From Massilia sp. METH4 (GTDB taxonomy: Bacteria > Pseudomonadota > Gammaproteobacteria > Burkholderiales > Burkholderiaceae_D), in assembly GCF_037094685.1 (NCBI RefSeq), contig NZ_CP146614.1, positions 5,952,001-6,016,000 on the forward strand: 64,000 nt of DNA, read 5' to 3'. Made by a program: the position numbers and the translations under genes. The notes beneath the pieces are model-generated. The model saw only the letters and a program-made list of their open reading frames with translations, had not been told where the DNA came from and did no database searches. Of the stretch, positions 40,931 to 50,763 are shown piece by piece. Positions within the stretch are counted from its first letter, which is position 1, and every line of letters begins with the position of its first letter.

Positions 40931-43774
40931 ATGCTCAACCACGACGTCCACGAATCCAACTCACCCGTCTTCCCGGATCCCGTACAACTCCCCGACCATG
41001 ACAAGGATGCTCCGCTGAAGGAAGATATCCGCCTGCTCGGCCGCCTGCTGGGCAACGTGATCCGCGAACAGGAGGGCGATGCCGTGTTCGAGGTTGTCGA
41101 GGCGATCCGCCAGAGTGCCGTGCGCTTCCGCCGCGAAGACGACGGCGCGGCGGCCGCCGAACTGGCGGCACTGCTGGCCGGCCTCGCGCCGGAGCAGACC
41201 AATGCCGTGGTGCGGGCGTTTTCCTACTTCTCGCACCTGGCCAATATCGCCGAGGACCGGCACCATATCCGCCGCCGCCGGGCCCACCTGCTGGCCGGGT
41301 CGCCGGCACAGCCGTCCTCGGTCGCCTTCGCGATGGGCCGGCTCGAGGAGGCCGGCGTGGGGCGGGACGCAATTGCTGCATTCCTGCGTGGCGCACTCAT
41401 TTCTCCGGTGCTGACCGCCCACCCGACCGAAGCACAGCGCAAGAGCATCCTCGACACCGGGCACGCGATCGCCGGCTTGCTCGCCGAGCGCGACCTGCCG
41501 CTCACGCCGCACGAGCGCGAGCGCAACGTGCGCCTGCTGCAGGCGCGCATCGCCACGCTGTGGCAGACCCGCATGCTGCGCTATGAAAAACTGACGGTTG
41601 CCGACGAAATCGAGAATGCCCTGTCCTACTACCGCACCACCTTCCTGCGCGAGCTGCCGGCGGTGTACGACGATGTCGAACGCGAGATCGCCCATGCGTT
41701 CGGCGGCGCGCCCGATCCCGCCGCGGACCTGGCCGATGCCGACTTCCTGCAAATGGGCAGCTGGATCGGCGGCGACCGTGACGGCAATCCGAACGTCGAT
41801 GCGCACACCATGCGCCACGCGCTGCTGCGCCAGTCCGCCACCGTCATCGCCCATTACCTCGACGAGGTGCGCGCGCTCGGCACCGAGCTGTCCGCATCCA
41901 CGCTGCTGGTGCCGGCCAGCGAGGCACTGCTGGCGCTGACCCGGCAATCGCCCGACGCGTCGCCGCACCGCAGCGACGAACCCTACCGCCGCGCCCTGAT
42001 CGGCATCGGCGCCCGGCTGGCCGCCACGGCGCGCGCGTTCGGTCTTGCCGACATCGCCGGCCAGGATGGCGGCACTGCCCTGCCCTATCGCGCTGCGGAA
42101 GAACTGCACGGCGAACTGGCCATCCTGGCCGATTCGCTCGCCGCCAACAATGGCGCGATCCTCGCGGAACCGCGCCTCGACGGCTTGCTGCGGGCCGTGC
42201 GCATCTTCGGCTTCCACCTCGCTTCGCTCGACATGCGCCAGGGGTCGGACGTGCACGAGGCCGTGCTCGCCGAACTGTTCGCCAGGGGCGGCGTGGCACC
42301 CGACTATGCGGCGCTCGACGAGGAAGCCAAGGTGGCGCTGCTGCTCGCCGAGCTGGCGCGCCCGCGCCTGCTGTACTCGCCGTACATCGACTACTCCGCC
42401 ACCACGGCGGGCGAGCTGGAAGTGTTCCGCGCCGCCCGCGAGCTGCGCCAGCGCTATGGCACCCGCGCCATCCGCCATTACATCATCTCGCACACCGAGA
42501 CCGTGTCCGACTTGCTCGAAGTGCTGGTGCTGCAAAAGGAGACCGGGCTGCTGCGGCAGGACGACATGCACGGCACGGTCATGGTGGTCCCCCTGTTCGA
42601 AACCATTCCCGACCTGCAGCGCGCCGCCGACATCATGGCGCAATGGATGGCGCTGGCGCCGGTGGCACGGCTCATCGCCCACCAGGGCGGCCTGCAGGAA
42701 GTCATGCTGGGGTACTCGGATTCGAACAAGGATGGCGGCTTCCTCACCTCGAACTGGGAGCTGTACCAGGCGGAGCTGAAGCTCGTCGACGTGTTCGCGA
42801 GCGCGGGCGTGCGCCTGCGCCTGTTCCATGGCCGCGGCGGCACGGTCGGCCGCGGTGGCGGCCCGAGCTACGAGGCGATCCTGGCCCAACCGCCGGGCAC
42901 CGTCAACGGCCAGATTCGCCTGACCGAGCAGGGCGAGATCATCGCCTCGAAGTTCTCGAACGCCGAGATCGGGCGCCGCAATCTCGAACTGCTGGTGGCT
43001 GCCACGCTGGAAGCGGGATTGCTGCCGGCCGCTGGCCCGGCGGACGCGCCGCGGCTCGGCCATTTCGAAGCGGTGATGGCGGAACTGTCGCAGCGCGCCT
43101 ACCGCGCGTACCGGGACCTGGTGTATGACACGCCCGGCTTCACGGACTACTTCTTCGCCTCCACGCCGATCGCCGAGATCGCCGAACTGAACCTGGGCTC
43201 CCGCCCGGCCTCGCGCAAGGCCACGCGGCGCATCGAAGACCTGCGCGCGATCCCGTGGGGCTTTTCCTGGGGCCAGTGCCGCGTGCTGCTGCCCGGCTGG
43301 TATGGCTTCGGCAGCGCCGTCGCCGGCTGGCTCGGCGGGGGCGATCGTGCCCAGCGGCTGGCCACGCTGCAGGCGATGGCGCGCGACTGGCCCTTCTTCG
43401 CCACCCTGCTGTCGAACATGGACATGGTGCTGGCCAAGACCGACCTGGCGATCGCCTCGCGCTACGCCGCGCTGGTGCCGGACGAAGCGCTGCGCCAGCG
43501 CATCTACGGGCGCATCACCGGCGAGCATGCCGCCACCGTGCGGTGCCTGGAGCAGATCACCGGCAACAGCGAGCGCCTGGTGCACAACCCGGCCCTGGCG
43601 CGCTCGATCCGCAACCGCTTCCCGTACCTCGACCCGCTGAATCACCTGCAGGTGGAGCTGATCGGCCGCCACCGCGCCCACCCGGCCGCGCCGGAAGACC
43701 GGCACAACCGCGTGCATCGCGGCATCCACCTGTCGATCAACGGCGTGGCCGCCGGCTTGCGCAATACCGGCTGA
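40931..43774 (+). CDS. ppc: Phosphoenolpyruvate carboxylase
   Basis: This encodes 947 residues, the usual length. It carboxylates phosphoenolpyruvate to oxaloacetate to refill the TCA cycle. Diagnostic segments are present: [12 protein letters not shown] with catalytic His164, [35 protein letters not shown], the glycine loop [23 protein letters not shown] with PWGFSW, and the C-terminal [10 protein letters not shown] near the allosteric aspartate site. No clear ribosome site precedes the ATG at 40931, but the N-terminal sequence ([21 protein letters not shown]) matches the family from residue 29 on. It is cytoplasmic and tetrameric in relatives. Confidence 0.96.
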   Translation: MLNHDVHESNSPVFPDPVQLPDHDKDAPLKEDIRLLGRLLGNVIREQEGDAVFEVVEAIRQSAVRFRREDDGAAAAELAALLAGLAPEQTNAVVRAFSYFSHLANIAEDRHHIRRRRAHLLAGSPAQPSSVAFAMGRLEEAGVGRDAIAAFLRGALISPVLTAHPTEAQRKSILDTGHAIAGLLAERDLPLTPHERERNVRLLQARIATLWQTRMLRYEKLTVADEIENALSYYRTTFLRELPAVYDDVEREIAHAFGGAPDPAADLADADFLQMGSWIGGDRDGNPNVDAHTMRHALLRQSATVIAHYLDEVRALGTELSASTLLVPASEALLALTRQSPDASPHRSDEPYRRALIGIGARLAATARAFGLADIAGQDGGTALPYRAAEELHGELAILADSLAANNGAILAEPRLDGLLRAVRIFGFHLASLDMRQGSDVHEAVLAELFARGGVAPDYAALDEEAKVALLLAELARPRLLYSPYIDYSATTAGELEVFRAARELRQRYGTRAIRHYIISHTETVSDLLEVLVLQKETGLLRQDDMHGTVMVVPLFETIPDLQRAADIMAQWMALAPVARLIAHQGGLQEVMLGYSDSNKDGGFLTSNWELYQAELKLVDVFASAGVRLRLFHGRGGTVGRGGGPSYEAILAQPPGTVNGQIRLTEQGEIIASKFSNAEIGRRNLELLVAATLEAGLLPAAGPADAPRLGHFEAVMAELSQRAYRAYRDLVYDTPGFTDYFFASTPIAEIAELNLGSRPASRKATRRIEDLRAIPWGFSWGQCRVLLPGWYGFGSAVAGWLGGGDRAQRLATLQAMARDWPFFATLLSNMDMVLAKTDLAIASRYAALVPDEALRQRIYGRITGEHAATVRCLEQITGNSERLVHNPALARSIRNRFPYLDPLNHLQVELIGRHRAHPAAPEDRHNRVHRGIHLSINGVAAGLRNTG

Positions 43775-43871
43775 CGGCGGCGCCGGCACGGGAAGCGGTG
43801 GTGCGCATGATCGGCTACCCGCCGCGCAGCCACCGCGAGCGCCGCGCCACCGGTCGCGCCCGGGGGCTCGC

Positions 43872-45554
43872 TCAGTAGGACAGCACCAGCAGCGACACCG
43901 CCTGGCGAGGCAACTGCATCTTCAGCGTCGCGACACCGTCCCGCACGTCCACCGTGGACGGTTCGGCCAGTTGCGCCAATCCACTCGCCTTCTGCAATTG
44001 CGCAACCTGCGCGGCAGTCGGGCTGGCCGGCGATCCCATCCGCTTCCATTCCGCGTACGAATTGCCATGCTCCTGGTCGATCCGATAGTGCCGCACGGAG
44101 CCACTCTTTGCCGGGATACCGGTCAGCGCCACTTCGACCGGCGAGCCGGCGTCGATGATGTCGTCGTCGTGGTAGTTCCAGACCAGCACGGCGACCTCCC
44201 GTCCACTGCGGCTGGCCAGCGCATCGATATCCGTGCGCTCGCCGCGCACGCCTTCGCGCTGGATGCGGTCGGCGTCGTACGCCCGGTCGCCGCCGACCTT
44301 CAGCCTTGAGCCGCGCATCATGCCCAGCATGCGGAACACGTTCAGCACCGGCTTGTCGACACCGTTGGTCGCCAGGTCGCGGTAGCCGGCGAACCACGGC
44401 TGGTCCTCGAACAGGAACGACCAGTTCACGGCGCCGATCAGGTTCGTGCCGCGGCGGTCGGCCAGGTCGTACAGGCGTGCCACGGAGGCGGCGGTATAGC
44501 TGGCATACAGCGTGCCGTTGCGGTAGGCGTTCTCCGGGTTGGTCTGCATGCCGCAGGCCGCGCAGCCCTCCGGGTCCGACTCGCCGATGATCACGGGGAT
44601 GCCCTTCAGCTCCGGATACCTGGCCACCATCGCGAAGCCGCGGTCGAGATTGCGGAAGTGCGTGTCCATGCCCATGCGGACGACGCCATCGACGACCTTC
44701 GGCGCACCCTTGGCATGCCACGCGACGAAGTCGAGCGGCGAACCGCGTTTGCCGGTGGCGTAATTCGTGCCGTGCAGGGCATGCTGCAGGAATTCCTCCA
44801 TGAAGTCCGCTGCCACGGCCGTGTGCGGTCCTCCGAAGCGCGCGGTGGGCAAGGCCCGCTTGACCGCGTCGGCGGCATGGTCGTACATCTTCAAGTAGGC
44901 CTGGCGGCGGTCCGGCGCGATCAGGTAGTGTCCGTCCGGCTCGTTCCACACTTCCCAGTACCAGCTCTCGACCTCCTGCTGGCCATACCGCTCGACGCAA
45001 TGGCGCACCCACTGGTAGATCAGCTCCGACCACCTGGCGTAATCCTTCGGTGGATAAGCCCACCCGGTCATGATCTCCTCGTAGCGCACGCCCGGCTTCC
45101 ACTGGTGCTGGTAGGGCTGCGGCTTGGGCGACAGCGCCTCGGGCATGAAGCCGATCTGCGCCAGCGGTTTCATGCCGCGCTCGACGTAGGCGTCGAAGAT
45201 GGCATCGACGATCTTCCAGTTGTACACCGGCTTGCCGTCGGCGTCCTCGCTGTACATGCCGGTCGAACCCCACTTGAGCGCGTGGCTGCCGTCCCCCGAC
45301 GTCATCAGGTTATGCGCGCGCACGTACACGGGCACGGGGCTCAGGTCCGCCAGCTCGGACAGCAGCTTCTTGCCGTTCGGCGTCGTCGTGTAGTTCGGTT
45401 CGTCGTAGCCGAACCAGGCCCACAGCGGCGTCATGGGCCCGGTCTCGGCGCGGGTGTCGACGGTCAGCTTGACCGTGGCGGATGCCGGGGCGGCGGGCGC
45501 GGCGAGGGGCAGCAGGCCGGCGGCCAGGACGGCGCCGGCAAAGAGGTTCTTCAT
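43872..45554 (-). CDS. Glycoside hydrolase family 39 (beta-xylosidase-like)
   Basis: This encodes 560 residues; GGAG lies eight bases before ATG 45554. A signal peptide ends near residue 22 (APA). The GH39 barrel shows PLWAWFGYDEPNYT, VYVRAHNLM, acid/base Glu205 in WEVWNEPD and a probable nucleophile Glu325 in VIIGESDPEG. The C-terminal beta-sandwich ends in Tyr (VSLLVLSY). Family members hydrolyse beta-1,4-xylosidic bonds or iduronate; the substrate cannot be fixed from sequence. It diverges from an acetylesterase gene, with a xyl-box-like operator between, which favours xylo-oligosaccharides. It would be periplasmic or secreted. Confidence 0.85.
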   Translation of the reverse strand: MKNLFAGAVLAAGLLPLAAPAAPASATVKLTVDTRAETGPMTPLWAWFGYDEPNYTTTPNGKKLLSELADLSPVPVYVRAHNLMTSGDGSHALKWGSTGMYSEDADGKPVYNWKIVDAIFDAYVERGMKPLAQIGFMPEALSPKPQPYQHQWKPGVRYEEIMTGWAYPPKDYARWSELIYQWVRHCVERYGQQEVESWYWEVWNEPDGHYLIAPDRRQAYLKMYDHAADAVKRALPTARFGGPHTAVAADFMEEFLQHALHGTNYATGKRGSPLDFVAWHAKGAPKVVDGVVRMGMDTHFRNLDRGFAMVARYPELKGIPVIIGESDPEGCAACGMQTNPENAYRNGTLYASYTAASVARLYDLADRRGTNLIGAVNWSFLFEDQPWFAGYRDLATNGVDKPVLNVFRMLGMMRGSRLKVGGDRAYDADRIQREGVRGERTDIDALASRSGREVAVLVWNYHDDDIIDAGSPVEVALTGIPAKSGSVRHYRIDQEHGNSYAEWKRMGSPASPTAAQVAQLQKASGLAQLAEPSTVDVRDGVATLKMQLPRQAVSLLVLSY

Positions 45555-45680
45555 GTTCGGGTCTCCGGATATTGTTATGCGGCCGAGTCTAGGTGAAACG
45601 GCACTGCGGGACCAATCACGATTTTCGCTGCTGCGATAGCGAATTGAGATCAAACCGCGCCATGTTACAACCATCGCTGG

Positions 45681-45694
45681 CGGTAGCGCTAACA
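45681..45694. promoter_or_regulatory. xyl-box-like LacI operator
   Basis: CGGTAGCGCTAACA differs at one position from the TGGTAGCGCTAACA xyl-box that I recall for xylan-utilisation genes of Xanthomonas (LacI-family XylR). It lies between the divergent GH39 and esterase genes, about 130 bases from each start. Confidence 0.6.
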
Positions 45695-45823
45695 ACATTT
45701 CCCCGGTAAGCTGCGGTTTCGCCGCCATCTCGTGGAGACCGACAGCAGCGCGGGCCTTGCCGCCCGCGTGCTGCCGACGGGAAGCGGCGCGACGATAACT
45801 CAACCAACAAGGATTGACCGAGC

Positions 45824-47818
45824 ATGCCATCGAATCCGCATCCCAGCAGGAAGTCCCGTACACGCGCGCAGGCCATGGTGCTGGCCGTATTTGCCGCAGC
45901 AGCCATCGCGACGCCATATGTCCGCGCCGCGGACACCGCGCCGACATTCGCAAGCATCTTCAACGACCACGCGGTAGTGCAGCGCGACGCGCCGATCACC
46001 GTGTGGGGCAAGGCGGCTCCCCGTGCCACCGTCACCGTGCAGCTCGCGGGCGCGACCGCCCAGGCAACGGCCGATGGCACCGGCGCATGGCGCGCAACCC
46101 TGCCGGCCATGCAGGCCGGCGGCCCGCACGCGCTGCGCGCCACGGTGAACGGCGCCAGCACGACGCTGAACGACATCATGGTCGGCGACGTCTTCCTGTG
46201 CAGCGGCCAGTCCAACATGGAACTGAACGTGGCGAATGCGACCAATGCGGAGATGACGATCGGCACCTCCGCCAACCGCAATATCCGCTTCGCCAACGTC
46301 GCCAAGGACAGTTCCGCGCTGCGCCGGGACGATTTCGCCACGGTGCCCCAGTGGCAGGTCACCGGCCCGGAGACGACCGCCAAGGCTTCGGCGGTCTGCT
46401 ATTACATGGCGCGCGCGCTGCAGCGCCAGTACGGCGTACCGGTGGGCTTCATCAATGCCAGCTGGGGCGGCACCACGATCCAGGGCTGGATCGGCGCAGC
46501 CTCGCTGCGCACCCTGCCCGCCTATCGCGAATCGATCGACGTGCTGGCCGCCTACGGTGCCGACATGGGCAAGGGCCTGAAAGTGGAGGAGCGTCGCCAG
46601 GAAGCCTGGTGGGACAAGACCGATCCGAAGGCCGCCGCCCAGCGCGCCTGGGCATCGCCGCGCTTCGACGACAGCCGCTGGGCCGACATCGAACTCGGCA
46701 AGCGCTGGAACGAGTCCGATGCCGGCCCGCTGCGCGAGCACCGCGGCGTCGCCTGGTTCCGCACCACCGTCGATCTGACGGCACGGCAGGCCGCGGCGGG
46801 AAGTCACCTGCTGCTCGGCCAGGTAGCCGCGGCCGACACCGCGTGGGTCAACGGCGTGCGCGTCGGCGCGGGCGATACGTGGTGGATGTCGCGCGAATAC
46901 GCGCTGCCGAAGGGCACGCTGAAGGAAGGCCGCAACGTGATCGCGGTGCGCGTGCTGGGCGACGAGAATGGCGGCGGCCTGCTCGGCGCGGCCGACGCGC
47001 GCGCGCTGCGCACGGCGGACGGCGAGAAAATTGCCCTCCCCACGCGCTGGAAGTTCCAGGCCGGATCGGCCCTCAGCGCGAAGCAGGCCGGGGACCCGTG
47101 GCAGCCGCCGACCAGCCTGGCCACGCTGTACAACGGCATGATCGCCCCGCTGCAAGGCTACCGCTTCAAGGCCGTCGCCTGGTACCAGGGAGAATCCAAC
47201 GCTGGCGCCGCGCAGGAATACCGCACCTTGCTGCCCATGCTGTTCGCCGACTGGCGCCGCGCATTTGGCCAGCCCGACCTGCCCTTCCTGGTCGCCCAGC
47301 TGGCGGCATTCGGCAAGGTCCCGGCCGCTCCGGGCAACTCGGGCTGGGCCGAGCTGCGCCAGGCGCAATCGATCGCGGTACGCGACGATCCCCACGCCGG
47401 GCTGGCCGTCACGTTCGATCACGGCGACCGTACCGACATCCATCCGAGCCAGAAAGCCGTCGTCGGCGAACGCCTGGCGCGGGCGGCGCGCGCCGTGGCT
47501 TACGGCGACACTATCGCGGCGGGCGGGCCGCGCGCCGAGACCGTCACCCGCGACGGCAAGGACCTGCTGGTGCGTTTCGCGCGCGCCGAGGGAGGGTTGC
47601 GCACCTACGCGTCCGATAGCGCCATCGGCTTCGAAGCGTGCGAACGCGACGCCTGCCGCTACGTTCGCGCCACCGCCAGTGGCGACACGGTCAGGCTGAA
47701 GGACGCGGCCACGCCCGGCGTGACGAAGGTGCGCTATGCCTGGGCCGACGCGCCCTTCGTGAACCTGTTCGGCCAGGACGATCTGCCGGCCGACGGTTTC
47801 GAGATGGAGGTGAAGTAG
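45824..47818 (+). CDS. SGNH-type acetylesterase (sialate O-acetylesterase family)
   Basis: This encodes 664 residues. A signal peptide (about 10-36, ending VRAADTA) is followed by an N-terminal beta domain (FNDHAVVQRDAPITVWGKAA) and the split SASA-type esterase domain. The nucleophile lies in CSGQSNMELN (Ser127 or Ser130; Ser130 is the Ser of GQSN), further SGNH-like blocks are AVAWYQGESNAGAA, and Asp/His occur in DIHPSQKAVVGERLA. A jelly-roll insertion (about 280-395) has AWFRTTVDLTARQAAAGSHL. Family enzymes remove acetyl groups from sialic acid or xylan. The GH39 neighbour and xyl-box-like operator favour acetylated xylo-oligosaccharides here. It is periplasmic or extracellular. AAGGA before the ATG is rather distant (11 bases). 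Confidence 0.85.
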   Translation: MPSNPHPSRKSRTRAQAMVLAVFAAAAIATPYVRAADTAPTFASIFNDHAVVQRDAPITVWGKAAPRATVTVQLAGATAQATADGTGAWRATLPAMQAGGPHALRATVNGASTTLNDIMVGDVFLCSGQSNMELNVANATNAEMTIGTSANRNIRFANVAKDSSALRRDDFATVPQWQVTGPETTAKASAVCYYMARALQRQYGVPVGFINASWGGTTIQGWIGAASLRTLPAYRESIDVLAAYGADMGKGLKVEERRQEAWWDKTDPKAAAQRAWASPRFDDSRWADIELGKRWNESDAGPLREHRGVAWFRTTVDLTARQAAAGSHLLLGQVAAADTAWVNGVRVGAGDTWWMSREYALPKGTLKEGRNVIAVRVLGDENGGGLLGAADARALRTADGEKIALPTRWKFQAGSALSAKQAGDPWQPPTSLATLYNGMIAPLQGYRFKAVAWYQGESNAGAAQEYRTLLPMLFADWRRAFGQPDLPFLVAQLAAFGKVPAAPGNSGWAELRQAQSIAVRDDPHAGLAVTFDHGDRTDIHPSQKAVVGERLARAARAVAYGDTIAAGGPRAETVTRDGKDLLVRFARAEGGLRTYASDSAIGFEACERDACRYVRATASGDTVRLKDAATPGVTKVRYAWADAPFVNLFGQDDLPADGFEMEVK

Positions 47819-47865
47819 CGACCCGCCATCGTCCCGCTTTTCCCTCCGGCCGGGCTTCCACACAA

Positions 47866-47894
47866 TTGACAGCATGCTGTCAAATTGCCAGGAT
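47866..47894 (+). promoter_or_regulatory. MarR promoter/operator with 18-bp palindrome
   Basis: TTGACAGCATGCTGTCAA (47866-47883) is a perfect 18-base palindrome. Its first six bases also form a TTGACA -35 element, followed after 17 bases by CAGGAT (47889-47894). Binding would block RNA polymerase. The marR start codon is at 47900, so the message would be nearly leaderless. Confidence 0.7.
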
Positions 47895-47899
47895 GCTGC

Positions 47900-48403
47900 A
47901 TGTCTAGTGAAAACAACCCTCAACCGATCCGCGAACTCGTCCTGAACGTGTTCGCGACGAATGGCCGCCTGGTGGACTCGGGTAACAAACTGGTCCACGG
48001 CATCGGCCTGACGACGGCGTGGTGGCAGGTGCTGGGAGCCCTGGGGTATTCCCCCGTCCCGCTCCCCGTGGCGCACATCGCACGCAACATGGGCCTCACG
48101 CGGCAGGCGGTACAGCGGGTCGTCGAACTGCTGGCCGAACGCGGGTTCGTCACGCTGGAACCGAACCCGCACCATCAGCGGGCAAAGCTGGTGGTAATCA
48201 CGCGGCACGGGCGCGCGGCCCTGACGGCGGCCGAATCGGCGGCCGCGGCGGTCGATCGCATGGCGCTCGAGCGCATCGGCGCCGACCGGGTCGCCATCGC
48301 GAGCGCCGTCCTGGCCGAGTTGAGGGAGGTGCTGGTGCAGGTCCTCGGCCTGCCGCCGGATTCTAACCTTGCAGGAAACTCACAGGGAAAGGATGAAGAA
48401 TGA
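47900..48403 (+). CDS. MarR family transcriptional regulator
   Basis: This encodes 167 residues from ATG 47900, preceded by AGGA. The winged-helix core has LPVAHIARNMGLTRQAVQRV as the recognition region and the wing FVTLEPNPHHQRAKLVVITR, where the basic/acidic D-x-R-like turn is replaced by HHQRAK. N- and C-terminal helices would form the dimer. A perfect 18-base palindrome covers its promoter, so it very probably represses itself and the coupled monooxygenase gene, whose start overlaps its stop by four bases. The inducing ligand is probably a substrate of that enzyme, perhaps an aromatic compound. Confidence 0.9.
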   Translation: MSSENNPQPIRELVLNVFATNGRLVDSGNKLVHGIGLTTAWWQVLGALGYSPVPLPVAHIARNMGLTRQAVQRVVELLAERGFVTLEPNPHHQRAKLVVITRHGRAALTAAESAAAAVDRMALERIGADRVAIASAVLAELREVLVQVLGLPPDSNLAGNSQGKDEE

Positions 48404-50082
48404 CGAACAGCTCCAGGCATGCCGGCTTCGACACCGATGTCATCGTGATCGGCGGCGGTCCGATCGGATTGACCACGGCCTGTGCGCTGGCCCATCACGG
48501 CGTGGCTTTCCGCCTCTTCGAACAGCGGCGCGAGCCGAAGCCGAATTCCCGCGCCAACAACCTGTGGGCACGCCCCCAGGAACTGCTGGCCAGCATCGGC
48601 ATACGCGACGCCCTCGCCGGGCGCGCCTACCGGATCACGCAGATCAACACCCTGCTCAATGGAAAAACCGTCGAGCCCATCGCCATCGCCGATGTCGCGA
48701 GTCCCTACCCGGATGTCCTCTACAGCGGCCAGGACGTCATCGAGACCATCCTCGCCGAACAGGTACGAGCCAGGGGCGGCACTGTCGAGCGCGGCCGCAA
48801 GGTCGTCGGGCTGGAGCAGGATGCCGACGGGGTGACGGTCACGCTCGCGACCGTCAGCGAAACGGACAAGCACGAGACCGAGGGCCCGACGGAACGGCTG
48901 CGCTGCCGCTATGTGGTAGGCGCCGACGGCCACGAAGGCTTCGTGCGCAAGGCGCTGGGCCTCGATTTCGAGCCCGAGAAACTGCCGGCCTGCATGAACC
49001 GGCAGGTCGATGCAAAACTGAGCTGGCGGCGTTCCACCGATTTCGACCATCTCTGGTTCTTCTACTATCCGCGCGGCTTTTGCGGCGTGCTGCCCGTCTG
49101 GGAGGGATATCACCGCCTGTTCTTCCTGTCCGACGACACGGGCCTCCCGGACCGCGACCCGACGCTGGAGGAAATGCAGGCGATCGCCCGCGAAGTCACG
49201 CAGGATGAAACGCTGACGCTTTCCGATCCGATCTGGCTGACCCACAGCAGGTTCCAGCACGGCGTATCCAGCGGCTATGCGAAGGGACGGGTGCTCCTGG
49301 TCGGCGACGCGGGCCACCTCACGCTGCCGGCCGGCGGCCAGGGAATGAATGCCGGCCTGCATGATGCGATCGGCGTCGCATGGCGCCTCGCCATGGTGCT
49401 GCACGGCGCGGGGCAACCCGTGGTCCTCGATTCCTATGATGCCGAGCGTGGCGGCGAACACCGGCGCCTCGACAGGCAACAGGAAAAAGGATTCCGCAAC
49501 AGCGTCTATCGCGGTCCGTTGACGGACGCGGCGATGGGTGTCGCCGCCAGCTTCCTGCCCAATATCGGCGAGCTGATCCAGGGTACGGACGACTTGCAGC
49601 AATTGACGGTCGCTTACCCCGAAAGCCCGCTGAATGAAGATCACCTGGGCGGCTTGCGCGAGCTGCTGCACCGCCGCGTGCCGCATCCCGGCGACCGCGC
49701 TCCGGATGCGGACGTGATCGCGCCGGACGGATCGTCCACGACGCTGTTCGCGCACATCTACAACCCTGACGGGCAAAGCTGGGGATGGGCGCTGCTTGCC
49801 TTCGACGGGCAGCAGGCGGACGCCCTGCCCCGGCTACGCACGGCGATCGCCGCCGCCTCGCCCTGGCCATGCATCCGGCCACGGCTGGTGCTGGGCGCCG
49901 CCATCGCGCAGCCGGACGATCCAACGGCATTGTCGGACCTCGATGGCGTGGCGCATGCCGCCTTCGGCATGGAAGGCAAACCGGCGCTCGTGCTGATTCG
50001 TCCGGACGGCCATATCGCCTTCCGTGCGCCAGCCGGGCGGGCGGACCTGCTGGCCAGCTACTGCACGAAACTGTTCGCCTGA
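48400..50082 (+). CDS. FAD-dependent monooxygenase (PheA/TfdB-like)
   Basis: This encodes 560 residues. The FAD Rossmann motif is VIVIGGGPIGLTTACALAHH (residues 14-33). The DG motif is YVVGADGHEGFVRKALGLDF and the GD motif is VLLVGDAGHLTLPAGGQGMN. These three mark class A flavoprotein hydroxylases acting on phenols, anthraquinones or antibiotics. The C-terminal thioredoxin-like domain (about 450-560, PRLVLGAAIAQPDDP, LVLIRPDGHIAFRAPA) places it in the PheA/TfdB/RdmE subgroup. The electron donor would be NAD(P)H. It is cytoplasmic. It is translationally coupled to the MarR repressor, which argues for inducible detoxification or degradation of an aromatic ligand. Confidence 0.92.
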   Translation: MTNSSRHAGFDTDVIVIGGGPIGLTTACALAHHGVAFRLFEQRREPKPNSRANNLWARPQELLASIGIRDALAGRAYRITQINTLLNGKTVEPIAIADVASPYPDVLYSGQDVIETILAEQVRARGGTVERGRKVVGLEQDADGVTVTLATVSETDKHETEGPTERLRCRYVVGADGHEGFVRKALGLDFEPEKLPACMNRQVDAKLSWRRSTDFDHLWFFYYPRGFCGVLPVWEGYHRLFFLSDDTGLPDRDPTLEEMQAIAREVTQDETLTLSDPIWLTHSRFQHGVSSGYAKGRVLLVGDAGHLTLPAGGQGMNAGLHDAIGVAWRLAMVLHGAGQPVVLDSYDAERGGEHRRLDRQQEKGFRNSVYRGPLTDAAMGVAASFLPNIGELIQGTDDLQQLTVAYPESPLNEDHLGGLRELLHRRVPHPGDRAPDADVIAPDGSSTTLFAHIYNPDGQSWGWALLAFDGQQADALPRLRTAIAAASPWPCIRPRLVLGAAIAQPDDPTALSDLDGVAHAAFGMEGKPALVLIRPDGHIAFRAPAGRADLLASYCTKLFA

Positions 50083-50763
50083 CTCACCGTGCCCAGGGCC
50101 CGCTGCGCCTTCGCGGGGGCGCGGGCGCTTCGAGATTCCATTCCCCTGCGGCCTGTCGCGATCGAACCGCAGCGCTTGCAGGCCGGCCCGGCCGGCCGCA
50201 CGCCGCACGCGCCCCGTTCGCAGCACCCATGCCACGGGCCCGGCACGTGCCGGCAATCCTCGCCCGGCATCGGCGGTCGCGGCATTTACCTCGCGAGCTT
50301 GCCTCATCGGTGACGTACTTCCAGGCAGAGTCGTCGTTGCCGAAGGCAGGAAAGCACGTCACCTGCCGACCTTCCCGCACCGCGTTGGCCGCATCGTTTG
50401 CCGATCGGCGCCTGCCCTGGCTCATCGGCATCCGGCCGGCGGAGGGGCGACGCCACTCTTTCGAACGAAAGCCTTATTTCGTAAAAAGCAGAAATACAAC
50501 AAGCAATACGAAAGTTCGAAAGATGTTTTGTCATCCCTCGCTTTTCGCTATAGACTCGATTTCACTGGTTGCATGGTGCTCGCCGCGCGCTTTCGACCGA
50601 AGTTTCCGCAACGGAGAACGGGTGAATGTGAAAGTAAACGAAAGTACCAGCTGACGCCAGCCGGCCCGAGCCCCGGCTGGCGGCACCGGTGACCGCAAGC
50701 GGCGAGCCCCTGCGTTTTCGGCATGCCGGTACTGCTCCGATAACTGATAAAAGGAAGCGTTTT
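50083..50763. other. Intergenic region upstream of the TonB receptor of the GH36 locus
   Basis: These 681 bases contain no supported gene. The first 370 are GC-rich and featureless to me. The last 300 are AT-richer and carry six CGAAAG/CTTTCG motifs (50458-50644). TTGTCA (50528-50533) and TATAGA (50549-50554) form a candidate promoter with short 15-base spacing, giving a leader of about 200 bases. Confidence 0.5.
50458..50644. promoter_or_regulatory. Cluster of six CGAAAG/CTTTCG motifs
   Basis: CTTTCG at 50458 and 50590, and CGAAAG at 50466, 50509, 50517 and 50639, surround the likely receptor promoter. The first pair is arranged head to head (CTTTCGAACGAAAG) and the middle pair is a direct repeat separated by two bases. 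They may be sites for the LuxR-type regulator of this locus. Confidence 0.4.

Noticed and set aside
40961-43789. A 942-residue minus-strand frame opposite PEP carboxylase, and similar long antisense frames opposite the TonB receptors.
   Set aside because: Long antisense frames are expected in high-GC genes; no ribosome site or domain supports them.
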